Position numbers and translations under genes: made by a program. 64,000 nt of DNA. Origin: Lasioglossum baleicum (lineage: Eukaryota > Arthropoda > Insecta > Hymenoptera > Halictidae). Shown piece by piece: positions 34,468 through 46,099 of the stretch; position 1 is the stretch's first letter; every line of letters starts with the position of its first letter. Location of the stretch: the NCBI RefSeq assembly GCF_051020765.1, contig NC_134936.1:6242186-6306185 (forward strand). The letters run 5' to 3'. Under the pieces are notes generated by a model that had not been told where the DNA came from, searched no databases, and saw only the letters and a program-made list of their open reading frames with translations.

Positions 34468-35419
34468 TGTTACGAGCCAAGGTTCAGGCAGCGATGCGGG
34501 AATCGAGGGGAGTTAGGATTTAGAGATATTTTGGGTCTAGGTAGGAAGGGTACACGTAGGACTAGCCAATGTCTATTTCACCACTGGGTCGCCTCGTGTG
34601 GAACAAGGGAGTGGACTAGCCGGTGTCTATCTCACCACCGGGTCGCCACTATAAAGGTACACGTAGGACTAGCCGGTGTCTATCTCACCACCGGGTCGCC
34701 TCGTGTGTGGAATATGGAAAAAGTGGACTAGCCGATGTCTATTTCACCACCGGGTCGCCTCGAGGGAACAAGGGAGTGGACTAGCCGATGTCTATTTCAC
34801 CACCGGGTCGCCACTATAAAGGATAAGGTCGTGGTTCCGCTGTCTCGTAACTTATTGATTGAAATAGATACACCTCGAGCGGCAAAGGTGTATCGTCATA
34901 GAATACTAGCTACTGGAAGATCGAAAAGGAATATGCCTAATGGAAATGAACTTCGAATAGATTAATACAAGTATATATTGTTGATAATAACTGAGGATAC
35001 AAATGTTCAGTGTAAAGTGTCGCGGACTCGCGGACTAAACGCTCTCAGTTTTCACGCACCGAGAAATGCGGGGGCGATCTACCACAGAGTGCTCGACAAA
35101 GACTTTAGCACACCCGATCTTGCTTGACGTGACTTTCGACGTGGAACGATACGTACTGCGCGTGTTCACTTGAATCAACCCGACTAATAGGAGGGATCCA
35201 TGCCCTTATATGTATAGTACCCAAAATCGGACCTAGCGATGGTGGGGGCCACGTGCTACTTCTGATTAGAAATTAATTCTTAGAAGTTATATCGCTTGCA
35301 AGAAGCCCCTCTATGATCCGATTTTGAGTGAGCCCTTTGTTCTTAAATAGGCCCTTTGTTTCGACACATATCTCCGGAAGGGTCAAGAGTCACAAACGGT
35401 AGCGTCTGCATACGTAACA
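34468..35419 (+). mobile_element. Solo LTR, TGTTACGAG...CGTAACA family, copy 2
   Basis: Ends TGTTACGAG and CGTAACA with ATGT on both sides (34464-34467 and 35420-35423). It shares almost all of its length with the copy at 19175-20013 but has about five copies of the internal 'ggactagccggtgtctat' motif instead of three, giving 952 versus 839 bp. It lies within the CAGGGTGT-end repeat of the right arm. Sequence on either side joins in the other copies. No internal retrotransposon genes. Confidence 0.88.
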
Positions 35420-35700
35420 ATGTAAAAATGAATTTTAACAATCATTTTCTTCAGTGTAAACAATTTTGCGGCAAGTTTCTTTTGCAAATGTCCACTGATC
35501 AAGAGGTCGGTTCACCCCTAGGACCGATGAGCATTACTTTTTATACACCTTGTACAAGTCAATCTACATATAAAATAGTGAAACAGTTTACGATAGTACA
35601 TAAATTTTCAATAGAAATATTAAATAGCCTGAACACATAATACAGCCCGTTGAATTTAAAAAATGATCAAATTTCTGATCTGATAAAGGAAACAGCATTA
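35420..35700 (-). repeat. CAGGGTGT-end repeat, right arm, with flank
   Basis: Continues the element interrupted by the solo LTR and ends '...tttttatacaccttgta'. It is followed by the same flank ('gtgaaacagttta', 'gcctgaac') that follows the next copy at 35912, so a segment including the flank has been duplicated. A poly-C run lies at 35702-35717. Confidence 0.7.
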
Positions 35701-35764
35701 CCCTCCCCCCCCCCCTCACCATACGCGCCTAACACCCACACCACCGCAGGCGTTGTCACTATAC

Positions 35765-36140
35765 TAAATCGCCGCCTAAACTTTAAGAACAATTTTCTTG
35801 GGTGTAAACAATTTCGCGGCAATTTCCTTTTGGAAATGTCCACCGATTCAGAGGTGCAGATTGCAGATTCAACCCTAGAACGGGTGACTATTACTTTGTA
35901 TACACCCTGTATGTACAAGTCAATCGATAAGATAGTGAAACAGTTCACGATAATATATAAATTTTTAATAAAAATATAAAATAGCCTGAACGAAAAGTTC
36001 TGTAAAATGTGGCTCGGCACGGAATGTGATAAATATTTTAAAAATAATAATATAGAAGCAGCAATACTGCCTGTTGAATTTAGAAAATGATCAAATTTCC
36101 GAACTGATAAAGAAAACAGTAGTAAAGAGTGAGCAAATTA
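35765..36140 (-). repeat. CAGGGTGT-end repeat, second right-arm copy
   Basis: Mirror image of 29590-29940 in the left arm, including the flank 'tggctcggcacggaatgtg' and 'atgatcaaatttccgaact'. It is closer to the left arm than the copy at 35420-35700. Confidence 0.75.
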
Positions 36141-36285
36141 TTTATCACTATCAAGATCAATGTATACTAGAGTTAATTCTGAAAAATTAGACACATACTT
36201 CAGATTAGTTTGAACATTCACTAATGCATAATCTCATCGCACCACAACTTAAGAACACAGTCCTGTAAATTTTCTAAGACATTGC

Positions 36286-36490
36286 TTGACAGCGGATCTT
36301 TATTTATGCATTTATTATAAAAATGAGTACTAGGTGTAATTTAAAACGATAAAAACATTAGATGAATTTAAGGATACTGTTACATTATTTTGAACCTATT
36401 AAACGTATTGAGAAAATAAATTTCTATTTCATTCCAGTATGTTGCAATTCAGCTAGAAAATTTTTATTTTGCATAAAGATCCGCTGTCTA
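36286..36490 (-). mobile_element. hAT-type MITE, TAGACAGCGG variant (mirror copy)
   Basis: Ends TTGACAGCGGATCTTTATTT and ...GATCCGCTGTCTA. It is the partner of 29210-29412 in the other arm of the large inverted repeat. A small 'ttta' expansion lies after the left end. Confidence 0.8.
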
Positions 36491-36894
36491 TGTATATTAC
36501 AACTATGTAGTCGTTTAAATCCTTAAAGAATCCTTAAATCCTTAATAAAGGTCTTTTAATAATTCCACATACTCTTATTGTATATACGAGACACAGATCA
36601 GTACTGTTATTTGTAACATGGTGTGTTTCTTTGTTCAATACTCTGTGGTTGTCCGGAAGAACGCCGCATGTCACATACTTTTACTTTCGAGATATTGTCG
36701 TTTAAAGTTTTGATCACTAATGTTTCGACATAGTACATCGGTTAAATTGCATTATTTTTTTTTCCTTTCGAATTTATTTTCATGATTTTTTTTTCTGGTA
36801 AACACGTAAATCCTATACTATAAAGTTCAATTAATGCATAAACTCGAATTTTTTGAAATTATGACATGTGACGTTTTTCTATAATAAAAATTGA

Positions 36895-37040
36895 AATTAG
36901 AAATAATATTTAGTATTTTTCTCGGCGCTACGGTTCGATCAGTTTCTACATTAATTACTTATAGCTATTGTAACGAAAAGAAAGGTGGTGTGATCGAACC
37001 GTATAGCGCCGAGAAAAATACTATAATATTATTTCTAATT
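36895..37040. repeat. Compact hairpin, 146 bp
   Basis: AATTAGAAATAATATTTAGT and the following 'ctcggcgctacggttcgatca' are mirrored at 36990-37040 with only two or three differences. The stem is about 48 bp and the loop about 50 bases. It is too small for a transposase. It could be a tiny palindromic MITE; a transcribed hairpin RNA is possible but unsupported. Confidence 0.75.
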
Positions 37041-38296
37041 AGAAATCGTGCGATCAATATCAATCGCTCCTTTAAAAATTGAAATTGTTTTATTTTCAAA
37101 AATAAAAATTGTCTGCATCGATTGCAAGAAATAGAAATTAAATTGTATGTTATTTCTTCCTTTAATGATTTTAATACAGGAGAAATCATATACAATATTG
37201 ACATTTTCAATTTCAAAAATTTTTCAACTATTTTCAATTTCATCTTCTCAATTTTTCTATGAATGCATAGAGATCCGCACAACTTAATAATACAGTCACA
37301 ATAGGTGTAATTTAAAACGGTAAAATCATTAGTTGAATTTGAAAATACTGTTACATTATTTTGAACCTATTAAACTTACTAAGAATGAAAATAAATTTCT
37401 ATTTCATTCCAGTATGTTACAATTCTGCAAGTTTACGATAATACATATATGAATTTTTAATAAAAATATAGTCAGTTGTCAGTTGTTTTTTAATGAGCTA
37501 TAAGACTGTCGTAACGAAAATATTTAGAGAAACTTCGATGATCTTAAACTGTTAAGACATCGTAATTGCATTGTTGTATTTTGAAGTTGTTTTTAACAAG
37601 CAAAGAATATCAATAAATAAACAATTTCGAACACAAAAAATGTTACGAAGTTTTGAGGTGACGTGACAACTTGCAAGAAGATTATGGCTTCTTTGAACTT
37701 TTATAAAGAGTAAATTACTCGAAATATGCACTTAAAACTTTGCGCCGCTTAATGCACCTTGTAGCATGTGCCAATCTTTTTCAATCAGAATTTTTAAAAA
37801 TCATACTCGACTGCTTCAAATTTAAAAACTTGAACAAATATTGTTACGTACGCTAACGACAGTTGCAACATTTTAAGAAACTAGCAATTACCACTTACCG
37901 TTTCCCCTGCTCTCAAGGTTTAAGAAATATCCTTTGCGGATGAGACGCCACCCTCGCAATCCTCTCGTGCATCCTCTCTCACATAATTTATCATAAAATC
38001 AACGATTTGTACAGCTGAAAATAAAATCAATTCTACATATTCACGATTCTCAATTGTTTTTTATTTATTTTAGATTCTGAATTCATTCCGACCAATCTTC
38101 TCAAAATTTTGTTTACCCGTTATTTAGTAATTCTTCTAACATGTCAAACAATTTCAATTCGTTTGATTCAATTTTAAGAAAATTATGCGATTTTTAAATG
38201 CGATTGAATACATTTTACGACCGGTTAGATGATTAAAAAAAAAATGTTTGCATATTTATTGCAATCTGTTTTAAGTATTATTATCAGTGTTATTAG
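37041..38296. other. AT-rich with degenerate repeat pieces
   Basis: 37300-37470 resembles the interior of the TAGACAGCGG MITE variant and the flank of the large inverted repeat ('attattttgaacctattaaac'). 37640-38296 has no recognised feature. Confidence 0.4.
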
Positions 38297-38496
38297 TAAA
38301 CTGCGGATGTTTATGCATTTTCCAATTTTTGTTAACAAATCTTGAGAAAGTGGAATGAAATAAAATCCTATTTTTAGTGGGAACAACCTTTGTAGATCTG
38401 AAACGAGAATAAAAATTGTACGAAACTACCTAATTTTATATTCCAGCCTTTTATGAAAATTTTCATGAGCCATTAATGCATAAAGATCCGCAGTTA
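38297..38496 (+). mobile_element. Degenerate hAT-type MITE
   Basis: Left end TAAACTGCGGATGTTTATGC, right end ...AAAGATCCGCAGTTA. The 8-mer GTTATTAG precedes the left end and recurs at 38493-38500 and 38500-38507, overlapping the eroded right end. Confidence 0.7.
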
Positions 38497-38592
38497 TTAG
38501 TTATTAGTATCATAATCAATTGTTATTAGTATTATGCTTTGCAAAAAATGTGCAAATTTTCATTTTAAATATTAAAAAACTAAAATTCATGG

Positions 38593-38625
38593 ATAGACTG
38601 CGGATCTTTATGCATTTGAGAATTT
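38593..38625 (+). mobile_element. Isolated hAT-type MITE left end
   Basis: ATAGACTGCGGATCTTTATG is present without a matching right end nearby. 38626-39200 otherwise holds nothing I recognise. Confidence 0.5.
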
Positions 38626-39200
38626 GATTCCGCTTGAGGAGATAAGTTGATAACATGAAATAAATTTCCCCTATAAAGGACATCGCCTTCCAGAAAATTG
38701 AATTTGAATAGCTGCCAGGTGCACCTGGACTCGAGTATACTTTTTGACGCTGGTGAGGTAAGGGCAACGCTTCTAGAGTTCATATAAGGTAACAGTAGTA
38801 CAGAGTACATAGTATGATAGAGTATAGTTACTTTCCTCTTCAGCGTGCCATGTCTCATGATATAATATGTCCGGAACTAAGTATGCAGTATTATATTTTC
38901 TATGAACAAATTTTTTATTTTTCATTTTTGTCTTATCCAATACTTTTGAAGATTAATACTTCGGAAAATTATTATATTAATGTTTAATAAATTAACGTAT
39001 TCGCTATCTGCGTTTACTTTCGCCCCAGTTTTCACAGTTATAAGTTCACTGTGGATTTTTATGCATTTATTGCAGAATGACTTCGAAACGATCACACCTT
39101 TTTTGCATTTCCTGCAAGTTAGACCATGAATGATCTTGAGTCATAGGTCATTGAACTGATCTTAAAATGCACTATTTGATAGTGGATAAAGAAACATATA

Positions 39201-40689
39201 CAGTGGATAACAAAAGTAAGTTAATACTCATATTTTCAATAATGAAATCACGATAACAGTAATATTTATTCACTTATAAAAATAAACAAGTTGATTACAT
39301 ATTTAATGGTAATGTCGAAAACAAAATTTATCACGATAATCACAGTGATCTGAAGATTTATCAAGATATTGATCTTTCTATACTAAATATACAAAATTTG
39401 GTGTGCCAAAAGTAAGTTAAAGTATCATTTAATAACACTGTCCAACACCAAATTTGTTTCACAATTACATTGTGATGGTGGTACTTATGGAGTTCTATGC
39501 GCTGATTCCGAATCTGCCCTTAATTTTTATCCTAGACGAACAGTTCTTGAGAAACAAGACTACGAAAAAAAAAATATTTTTCAACTTTAAACAAATATTG
39601 TGATGGTATTATAAAAGATATTGAATTGTTCTTTACAGCAAAAGATTCTGTAGACTTTCCCGAATACAGTTATATCCAATATTAATACATTATGATTGTT
39701 TAAACATGTTTAAAAACAATGATTAAAGACGGAGAGACACCACTTTTGCACCAATTTTTGAGGATATTTTTGAATTTATCTCAAAAAATAAGAGTCCAGC
39801 GGAAAATCGTACTATACCACTCGATAGAGCAGACTTTTATCTTGAGAAGCCACACTTTGAAGTTTGCTACGGCGACGTTTTTTCCCGAACCAGAAAGCAA
39901 AATGTCATCACCATTACAACATTAACAATAAGTTGCCGCCAATAGCGCTCACCAGTAGGGCGATCTCAACATAAATTGGTCAATTCATGCCGAGTGAAGA
40001 TATTTTGCTTTCTAGTTCGGGAAAAACGTCGACGTAGCAAACTTCAAAGGGTGATTTCGCAAGATAAAAGTCTGCTCTATCGCGTGGTATCGCTGGAACC
40101 TTATTTTTTGAGATAAAATCAGAAATATCCTCAAAAATTGGTGCAAAAGTGGTGTCTCTCCGTCTTTAATCATTGTTTTTAAACATGTTTAAACAATCAT
40201 AATGTATTAATATTGGATATAACTGTATTCGAGAAAGTCTACAGAATCTTTTGCTGTAAAGAACAATTCAATATCTTTTATAATTCCATCACAATATTTG
40301 TTTAAAGTTGAAAAATATTTTTTTTTCGAAGTCCTGTTTCTCAAGAACTGTTCGTCTAGGAGAAAAATTAAGGGCAGATACGGAATCAGCGTATAAAACT
40401 GTAAATACCACCATCAAAATGTATTTGTGAAACAAATTTGGTGTTGGACAGTGTTATTAAACGATACTTTAACTTACTTTTGGCACACCAAATTTTGTAT
40501 ATTTAGTATAGAAAGATCAATATCTTGATAAATCTTCAGATCACAGTGATTATCGTGATAAATTTTGTTTTCGACATTACCATTGAATATGTAATCAACT
40601 TGTTTATTTTTATAAGTGAATAAATATTTACTGTTATCGTGATTTCATTATTGAAAATATGAGTATTAACTTAGTTTTGTTATCCACTG
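39201..40689. mobile_element. Palindrome within palindrome, TA-flanked
   Basis: The outer ends CAGTGGATAACAAAAGTAAG and its inverse (...GTTATCCACTG) are flanked by TA on both sides (39199-39200 and 40690-40691), a Tc1/mariner-like arrangement. Mirror symmetry extends without a break from the outer arms (39201-39434 and 40455-40689) into an inner unit (39435-40454) that matches the free-standing element at 13618-14611. The total is 1,489 bp with a loop near 39920-39990. No transposase. Confidence 0.88.
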
Positions 40690-40691
40690 TA

Positions 40692-42265
40692 TGTCCCCCA
40701 CGGTACTGAACAATTTTCATCGGAAACATTTTTGCGTATGTTCAATATTTTCGGAGATATTCGTCTGTATCGTTTTATAATTGCCACCCTGTATTTTTAT
40801 TTAGTCAGAATTTCATGTAAATGATGCATAAAACTATTATTTGAATAGATAACCATGCAAATATAATGTAGCCATACGTAATACTACATTTTTCAAGAAA
40901 ATCAGAAATATTCTCTGTCTGAGATTGTTATTAAAATGTCTGTCCAGCGAAACAGTTCGCAGAAGACTGAGCTGTTATATTATGGCCGAAGTGGAGTTAG
41001 ATTCCACCGGAGGTTTAGCTTTGATTGTGCAAGATAAATAAGCTACGTCCGTCAAGCTGCTTAAGCTCGTATATTCTAGTCCCGTTGGAAACTAGACAAG
41101 ATATAAATGGTTAACTAAGTGTCTACATATATGAAAAGAAGAAGAAAAATAAACTCGGCAATGTCTGTTAGAACTCCCACTGTTAGCAGTTTCACTTACA
41201 TGGTAAATAAATCCTTGCTTGGAAGCAGAAACACGGTAACACTTCGCTAATAAAAGGGAATTGCATTTTGAACACTGTACGAGGATCTACAGTGTATCCG
41301 GAAAGTATTGGATCGTTCAATTTCCGGTTTGTACACGATCATCGACATTATTCTGTGATAATTTCGTTAATAAAGTAGCACAATAAGAGTTAAGTTATGT
41401 TTTTGAAGAATAAATCCTTCTAAGATCATTTGAAGGTCAACATATTACACATGGTTGAATTTGTCTTTTCATTAGCTATAATATTACACTAATCAAAATA
41501 CGTCGTTACATTTAAAGAAGACGACGATGAGCTTGAAATATCGGAAAATATAACCTAGAGAAGAAAAACTTCTCCGTCACAATAATTGCCCCATTGAACC
41601 AAACAGTTTCTTGTATTACTAAAAACAACGGAGATATTTTCGGTGTAAGTCTTAGGTGCCTCATCCTGTTATACAGGATGAGTTACTTAATGAGTTACAG
41701 ATGAGATACTTAATACTAAATAATTTAAGTGTTCTAAAGAAGTTAAGAAAGAAGTACAGAAATTTCGTTGGGTTCATTAGACACTTCAGTATGCCAGTTA
41801 AGGGTTATGCATTTGTAAATGAAATTTTCGGTGTCAGAGTTTAAGTTCGAACGTTTAGAAATATTCTATAACCACGTCACTGAAGTTATAATACGGAGAA
41901 GACTTTCCTTCGTTGGTTTACTTTCATGAACGAGGAGGTGTTTTTCCTGGCGACTGATTGGCAGCCTCAAGGGTGTGGGTGTGTCGCTCCAAGATAGAAA
42001 TTCGTCTGGGAAAGGAATCTTCCTTGCTTGTCCTCGCGCAACGTTCTAGAACTCGTGGAATCAGCTTTGGCGAAAAAAAATGTTAAAGGACTCGAGTATC
42101 GGCGACGAAAAAACAAATTCAAGCTCTACTGGCTCTTCAATCGTTATTTCACGATACCACAGCATGAGAATTCACTGATACTGCGATGCTTCATCCCTCA
42201 GCCCTGTCTTATAATATCAAGTTAAATTCATCGAAAGAATTTCAAACTAACGTGTTTCATAAAAG
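40692..42265. other. Unassigned, scattered repeat ends
   Basis: A TA-adjacent CACCCTGTA lies near 40792, and 41290-41312 (ACAGTGTATCCGGAAAGTAT) resembles a Tc1/mariner-like end. Frames at 41656-41844 and 42028-42225 have no family signature. 41880-42230 is less AT-rich and could be unique sequence. Confidence 0.35.
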
Positions 42266-42267
42266 AC

Positions 42268-43800
42268 TTTTAATACTGAATAATGTTACTACTCTCAATA
42301 CTATTAATACTCTTCATACTTTGAATACTGTTAATATTTCATATTCTCTTAATACCTAATACTCATAGTACTCGCAATACTCTCAATACTTAATACTATT
42401 GATACCTATTACTTTTAATACTTAATAATCTTAATCACTCTTTATACTTCCTACTCACAATATGTACATTATATTCTTAATACTTCCTACTCTTAATACT
42501 TTATATTCTTAATACTTAATACTTAATACTCTTAATACCTAGTACTTTTAATAGTGAATACTCTTAATATCTAGTACTTTTTAGTACTGAATACTCTTAA
42601 TACCTAGTACTTTTAAGTACTGAATACTCTTAATACCTAGTACTTTTAAGTACTGAATACTATTAATATCTAGTACTTTTTAGTACTGAATACTCTTAAT
42701 ACCTAGTACTTTTAATACTGAATAATCTTAATACTCTCAATACTCTTAATACTTTGAATACTGTTAATATTTCATATTCTCTTAATACCTAATACGCTTA
42801 TTGTTAGAACTCGCAATACTCTTAATACTTGATACTATTACCTAATACTTTTAATACTTAATAATCTTAATCACTCTTTATACTTCCTACCTTCAATATG
42901 TACATTATATTCTTAATACTTCCTACTCTTAATACTTTATATTCTTAATACTTCCTACTCTTAATACTTTATATTCTTAATACTTAATACTTAATACTCT
43001 TAATACCTAGTACTTTTAATACTGAATGATCTTAATACTCTCAATACTCTTAATACTTTGAATACTGTTAATATTTCATATTCTCTTAATACCTAATACT
43101 CTCAGTACTCTCAATACTCTTAATACTTGATACTATTACCTAATACTTTTAATACTTAATAATCTTAACCGCTCTTTTACTTCCCACTCTCTCAATACCT
43201 TATATTCTTAATACTTCCTACATACTCTTAATATATACAGGGTGTCCCAGACCACCCGTACCACCCATTTATAATCTCAAAAATAGGTTATTTTCAAAAA
43301 TTCAAAGTGTTTCTTTTATAAATCAGATGCGCTCTATCAAATGGTGATATTTTTAACTTCCAGTTTCGGCCGGAAGTAGGTAATTGAGACCGGAAGCTAC
43401 ATTTTTCAAATGGAACATGGTATTTTTTATTACGGATTCGGATTCTATGCAAAAAAACTGAATTTTTGAAAATACCCTATTTTCGAGATTATAAATGGGT
43501 GGTACGGGTGGTCTGGGACACCCTGTACATATGTATATACTTTATACTCTTAATATACATATATATGTATCTCTTAATACTTCAAACTCTTACTATTTAA
43601 TACCTAATATCAAATACCTATTTAGTACCTAGTGTGTGTGGTGTACCGAATACATAATATCTAATACCTAATATGGTACTACTTAATACTCTTGGTACTT
43701 AGTACACTTAATGTACTTAATACTCTTAGTACTTCGTGCACTTAATATTCTTAATACTCAATACTCTTCATACGCAATACTCTTCACACCCAATAGTAAC
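42268..43800 (+). repeat. TTAATACTC minisatellite
   Basis: About 1.5 kb of degenerate tandem sequence built from TAATACTCTTAATAC and CTAGTACTTTTAATA variants. Longer blocks of 250-300 bases recur (for example the 'gttaatatttcatattctcttaatac' segment near 42327, 42765 and 43066), showing higher-order duplication. A TA-flanked MITE is inserted at 43238-43525. Confidence 0.9.
43238..43525. mobile_element. TA-flanked palindromic MITE, CAGGGTGTCCC ends
   Basis: CAGGGTGTCCCAGACCACCC at the left mirrors GGGTGGTCTGGGACACCCTG at the right, with TA on both sides. The 288-bp element is largely palindromic and non-coding. It lies in the middle of the minisatellite and is therefore younger than the array around it. 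Confidence 0.88.
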
Positions 43801-43867
43801 ACTCGGCCTCAAAACTTTTGTAACTATTGACATTATTGACCAATCAAAATTTGAACTATTGTTATTA

Positions 43868-45431
43868 TTAACTTCCCGATTTTATAGGGAAGTTATTGTA
43901 ATGACCCCGAAAATCGAAAATCGATTTTTTAGCAGATCTTCACGTTTCATGGTCATTGCAGTCATTTTAGACTATTTTCAGCAAAATGTTCGTATGTGTG
44001 TGTGTGTGTGTGCGTATGGCCGTTTCTATGTAATCAAATTTTTCGTTAACGTCTTCAGAAAAAGTAACAACGCGATCAGGATGGTGAATGATGCAATCGA
44101 TGTGCCCCGCTGTAACTTAGAGCTGATTAGATTTTGGTCCATTTTGGTCAAGTAGTTTTTAGTTTTTTTAGTTTTTTTCGAAAGAAGTTCATTCAACAAT
44201 GCAATTTATACGAGAGATCGGAAAGTTTCCACCGAAGAATCAAACGTAATTACACAAAAAATTTTTTTTTCGATTTTTTTAAAATTAAAAAAAAATTTTT
44301 TTTGAATTTTTTTTTGTACCTTACGATGATGTTTCCGCTTACAATAATCGAAAATTATCCCAATGCAAGAGTGAGTTAATCATCTCTACTCCCGAGAATA
44401 CATTTTCAAAGAATATCGATGGAAGTACAAAAAAAAATTTATATTACAATCTTTAAAAAAACAATCAGTTCAAAACGAATTATTAACTGAGATTAAATTG
44501 AAAATTAATATAAACTATATGATAATTATTAATAACATTGATGTTGAAAACGGATTGGTTAATGGAGCACACACACACATGCGGAATATTAAAATTTATT
44601 ACTTTTCAAGAAAATACTAAAATTCCGTCTATATTGTGGTTAGATTTTCAATTGGCCAGAGTAGGAGTGAAAGTAAGAACTCGTTATCGTGATTATATGA
44701 AAAATGCAAATATTCATCAAAATTTATCACCAATACTAAAAATCTCGAATCATGTAAATATGTCGAGTGAGGAAAAATATCAAATCACACGTAGTCAATT
44801 TCCAGTGGTTCCTGCTGAAGCGATTACGATTCATGAAAGTCAGGGACAAACATATGAGAAAGTATGTTTGGATTTTAAAAAATCAGAAAGGCGAACTTTA
44901 CAAATGTTGTATGTAGCACTGAGCAGAGTTTCAAAATTGAGCGCGGTTTATATATTTTGGGACAATTTAAATTAACAGTATCGAAAAAAACCAAGATCAA
45001 TACTGCAAACCCGGATAATGAGCAGTTGTATCGTTTGCGAAAAACTAATTAAGACAATTTATTTTGTAACATTAGTATGCTATAACAAGGAACCAAGCGA
45101 GCAACGAGCCTGCGATGTTCGTTTAATGCGACGCCATATAGCAAACATTTTGATAAGTAGAAAACTATTGAATTTCCCTGAAAACGTATAATCTTCTTAA
45201 AACGTACACTTAATAATGATAATAATATACTGCAACTAACGAATCGGGAAGTTCTTTGTGTGGCTCGTGGAGAGTCACACACCAAATCCAAAAAAATATT
45301 AATAGCTATAGGTACTACTAGCCATGCGTACCACTAACCCTTTCGCAAGAGCAGTCCTATCCGCGAGCCTGTGAAGCGAGCGAGCAAAAACAACCCTACT
45401 CGCGAGCGAGCGAGCCACAATAACCCTCTAG
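43868..45431 (+). mobile_element. Non-autonomous Helitron, copy B
   Basis: The 5' end is at TTAACTTCCCG; the 3' end is the GCGAGC-repeat region followed by CTCTAG and T. 1,564 bp, plus orientation, collinear with copies A and C. It carries the same helicase fragment (44538-44975) and a (TG)n tract at 43994-44012. Ends match those proven by the empty-site comparison of copy A. Confidence 0.88.
44480..44975 (+). pseudogene. PIF1-like Helitron helicase C-terminal fragment (copy B)
   Basis: A clean 145-codon frame includes GILKFITFQENTKIPSILWL, ITIHESQGQTYEKVCLDF and LYVALSRVSKL. The usual KSQGQT motif reads ESQGQT here because of one substitution, which alone would be expected to damage the helicase. 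Upstream, the NNIDVENGLVNGA block is in a different frame, separated by a CA-repeat expansion (44568-44580). No Walker motifs or Rep domain. Confidence 0.88.
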
Positions 45432-45530
45432 TTATTGTGCTCCCGTACGGCATAAATGTTCTGATACGACACAGTGAGTCAATTGATGATGTTTCGTGGA
45501 GAACAATTAAGTTTTTATAATTGATTTATA

Positions 45531-45885
45531 CAGAGTGTAGCCGGATCCGTAGCACAACCAAGCAGGGTATAATTCCGTATATAAAATTCAATCGAAAAAT
45601 GGGATAATCTTTTGTTTGTCGTCTTGTTGTCGAGAAAATTGAGTTTGAAAACTCGTTGGGTACGCACACATTAGCGTTTAAAAGAAGTAGAACAGCCGTG
45701 GCGGGTCATAAACAGACACGTCAGTCGAGTTCAATACAACAGCACACCTATTGGACAGAATTTTCAAACTCGCTATTCTCGAAAACAAAGCGTCGAATAA
45801 AAATATGTTGTACCTCTTTTTACGACTTATTTTTCCATGTAGCATCACCGCTTCGAGGTTGTAATATTTGTCCTACCATATCCTA
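45531..45885. mobile_element. TA-flanked TIR MITE, CAGAGTGTAGCCGGA end
   Basis: The left end CAGAGTGTAGCCGGATCC follows TA; the diverged right end reads '...tcctaccatatccta' followed by TA. The interior 'ttttcaaactcgctattctcgaaaac' matches 20620-20785. About 355 bp, no coding sequence. Confidence 0.55.
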
Positions 45886-46099
45886 TATGTATAGTTTGCG
45901 TGTTTGTATTTTCATGCGAAACAGTTTATCATGTTATATTAAGCAATAAATGTTGCGTTTCTTTTCACTATTTTGAATTTTTCAGGATGGACAATTTATA
46001 GAAGACGATACATATAATATTTTGTCACTGAAGTCTCCCAAATCCAAATATTCTCGATATTTTCCCACTTAGTTCAACACAAATGTGTAGGTGAAACAT
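45886..46099. other. No recognised feature
   Basis: AT-rich. 45984-46010 (GGATGGACAATTTATAGAAG) weakly resembles the left end of the palindrome at 5713. Confidence 0.3.

Larger units (their letters stand above)
29205..36495. repeat. Large imperfect inverted repeat
   Basis: The left arm is 29205-30081 plus 32115-32150 and 32958-33380. The right arm, in reverse order, is 36495-35765, then 35560-35420, then 34467-33885. Landmarks in both arms include a TAGACAGCGG-type MITE, 'ggactgtgttcttaag', the CAGGGTGTATAAAAAG block, 'cataatcgtgtgcgtgcttcgaga' and 'agttactccgaccacgatca'. The arms converge on a spacer of about 500 bases (33381-33884). The left arm is interrupted by a pogo-like element with a Helitron inside it, and by a foldback; the right arm by a solo LTR and a partial duplication (35420-35700). 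It may be an old very large foldback transposon or an inverted segmental duplication. Confidence 0.8.

Noticed and set aside
34531..34965. Plus frames across the repeated 'ggactagccggtgtctat' units
   Set aside because: They lie wholly in a solo LTR and arise from its internal tandem motif; the sister copy at 19175 does not keep the frame.
42028..42225. 65-codon frame considered as a small gene
   Set aside because: No domain or conserved motif visible, and no splice or promoter context that I can support.
43736..44379. Frames of 139 and 81 codons at the 5' part of Helitron B
   Set aside because: No similarity to Rep or helicase domains, and the frame crosses the (TG)n tract and poly-A/T runs; the mirror frame in copy A (31633-31818) is broken.
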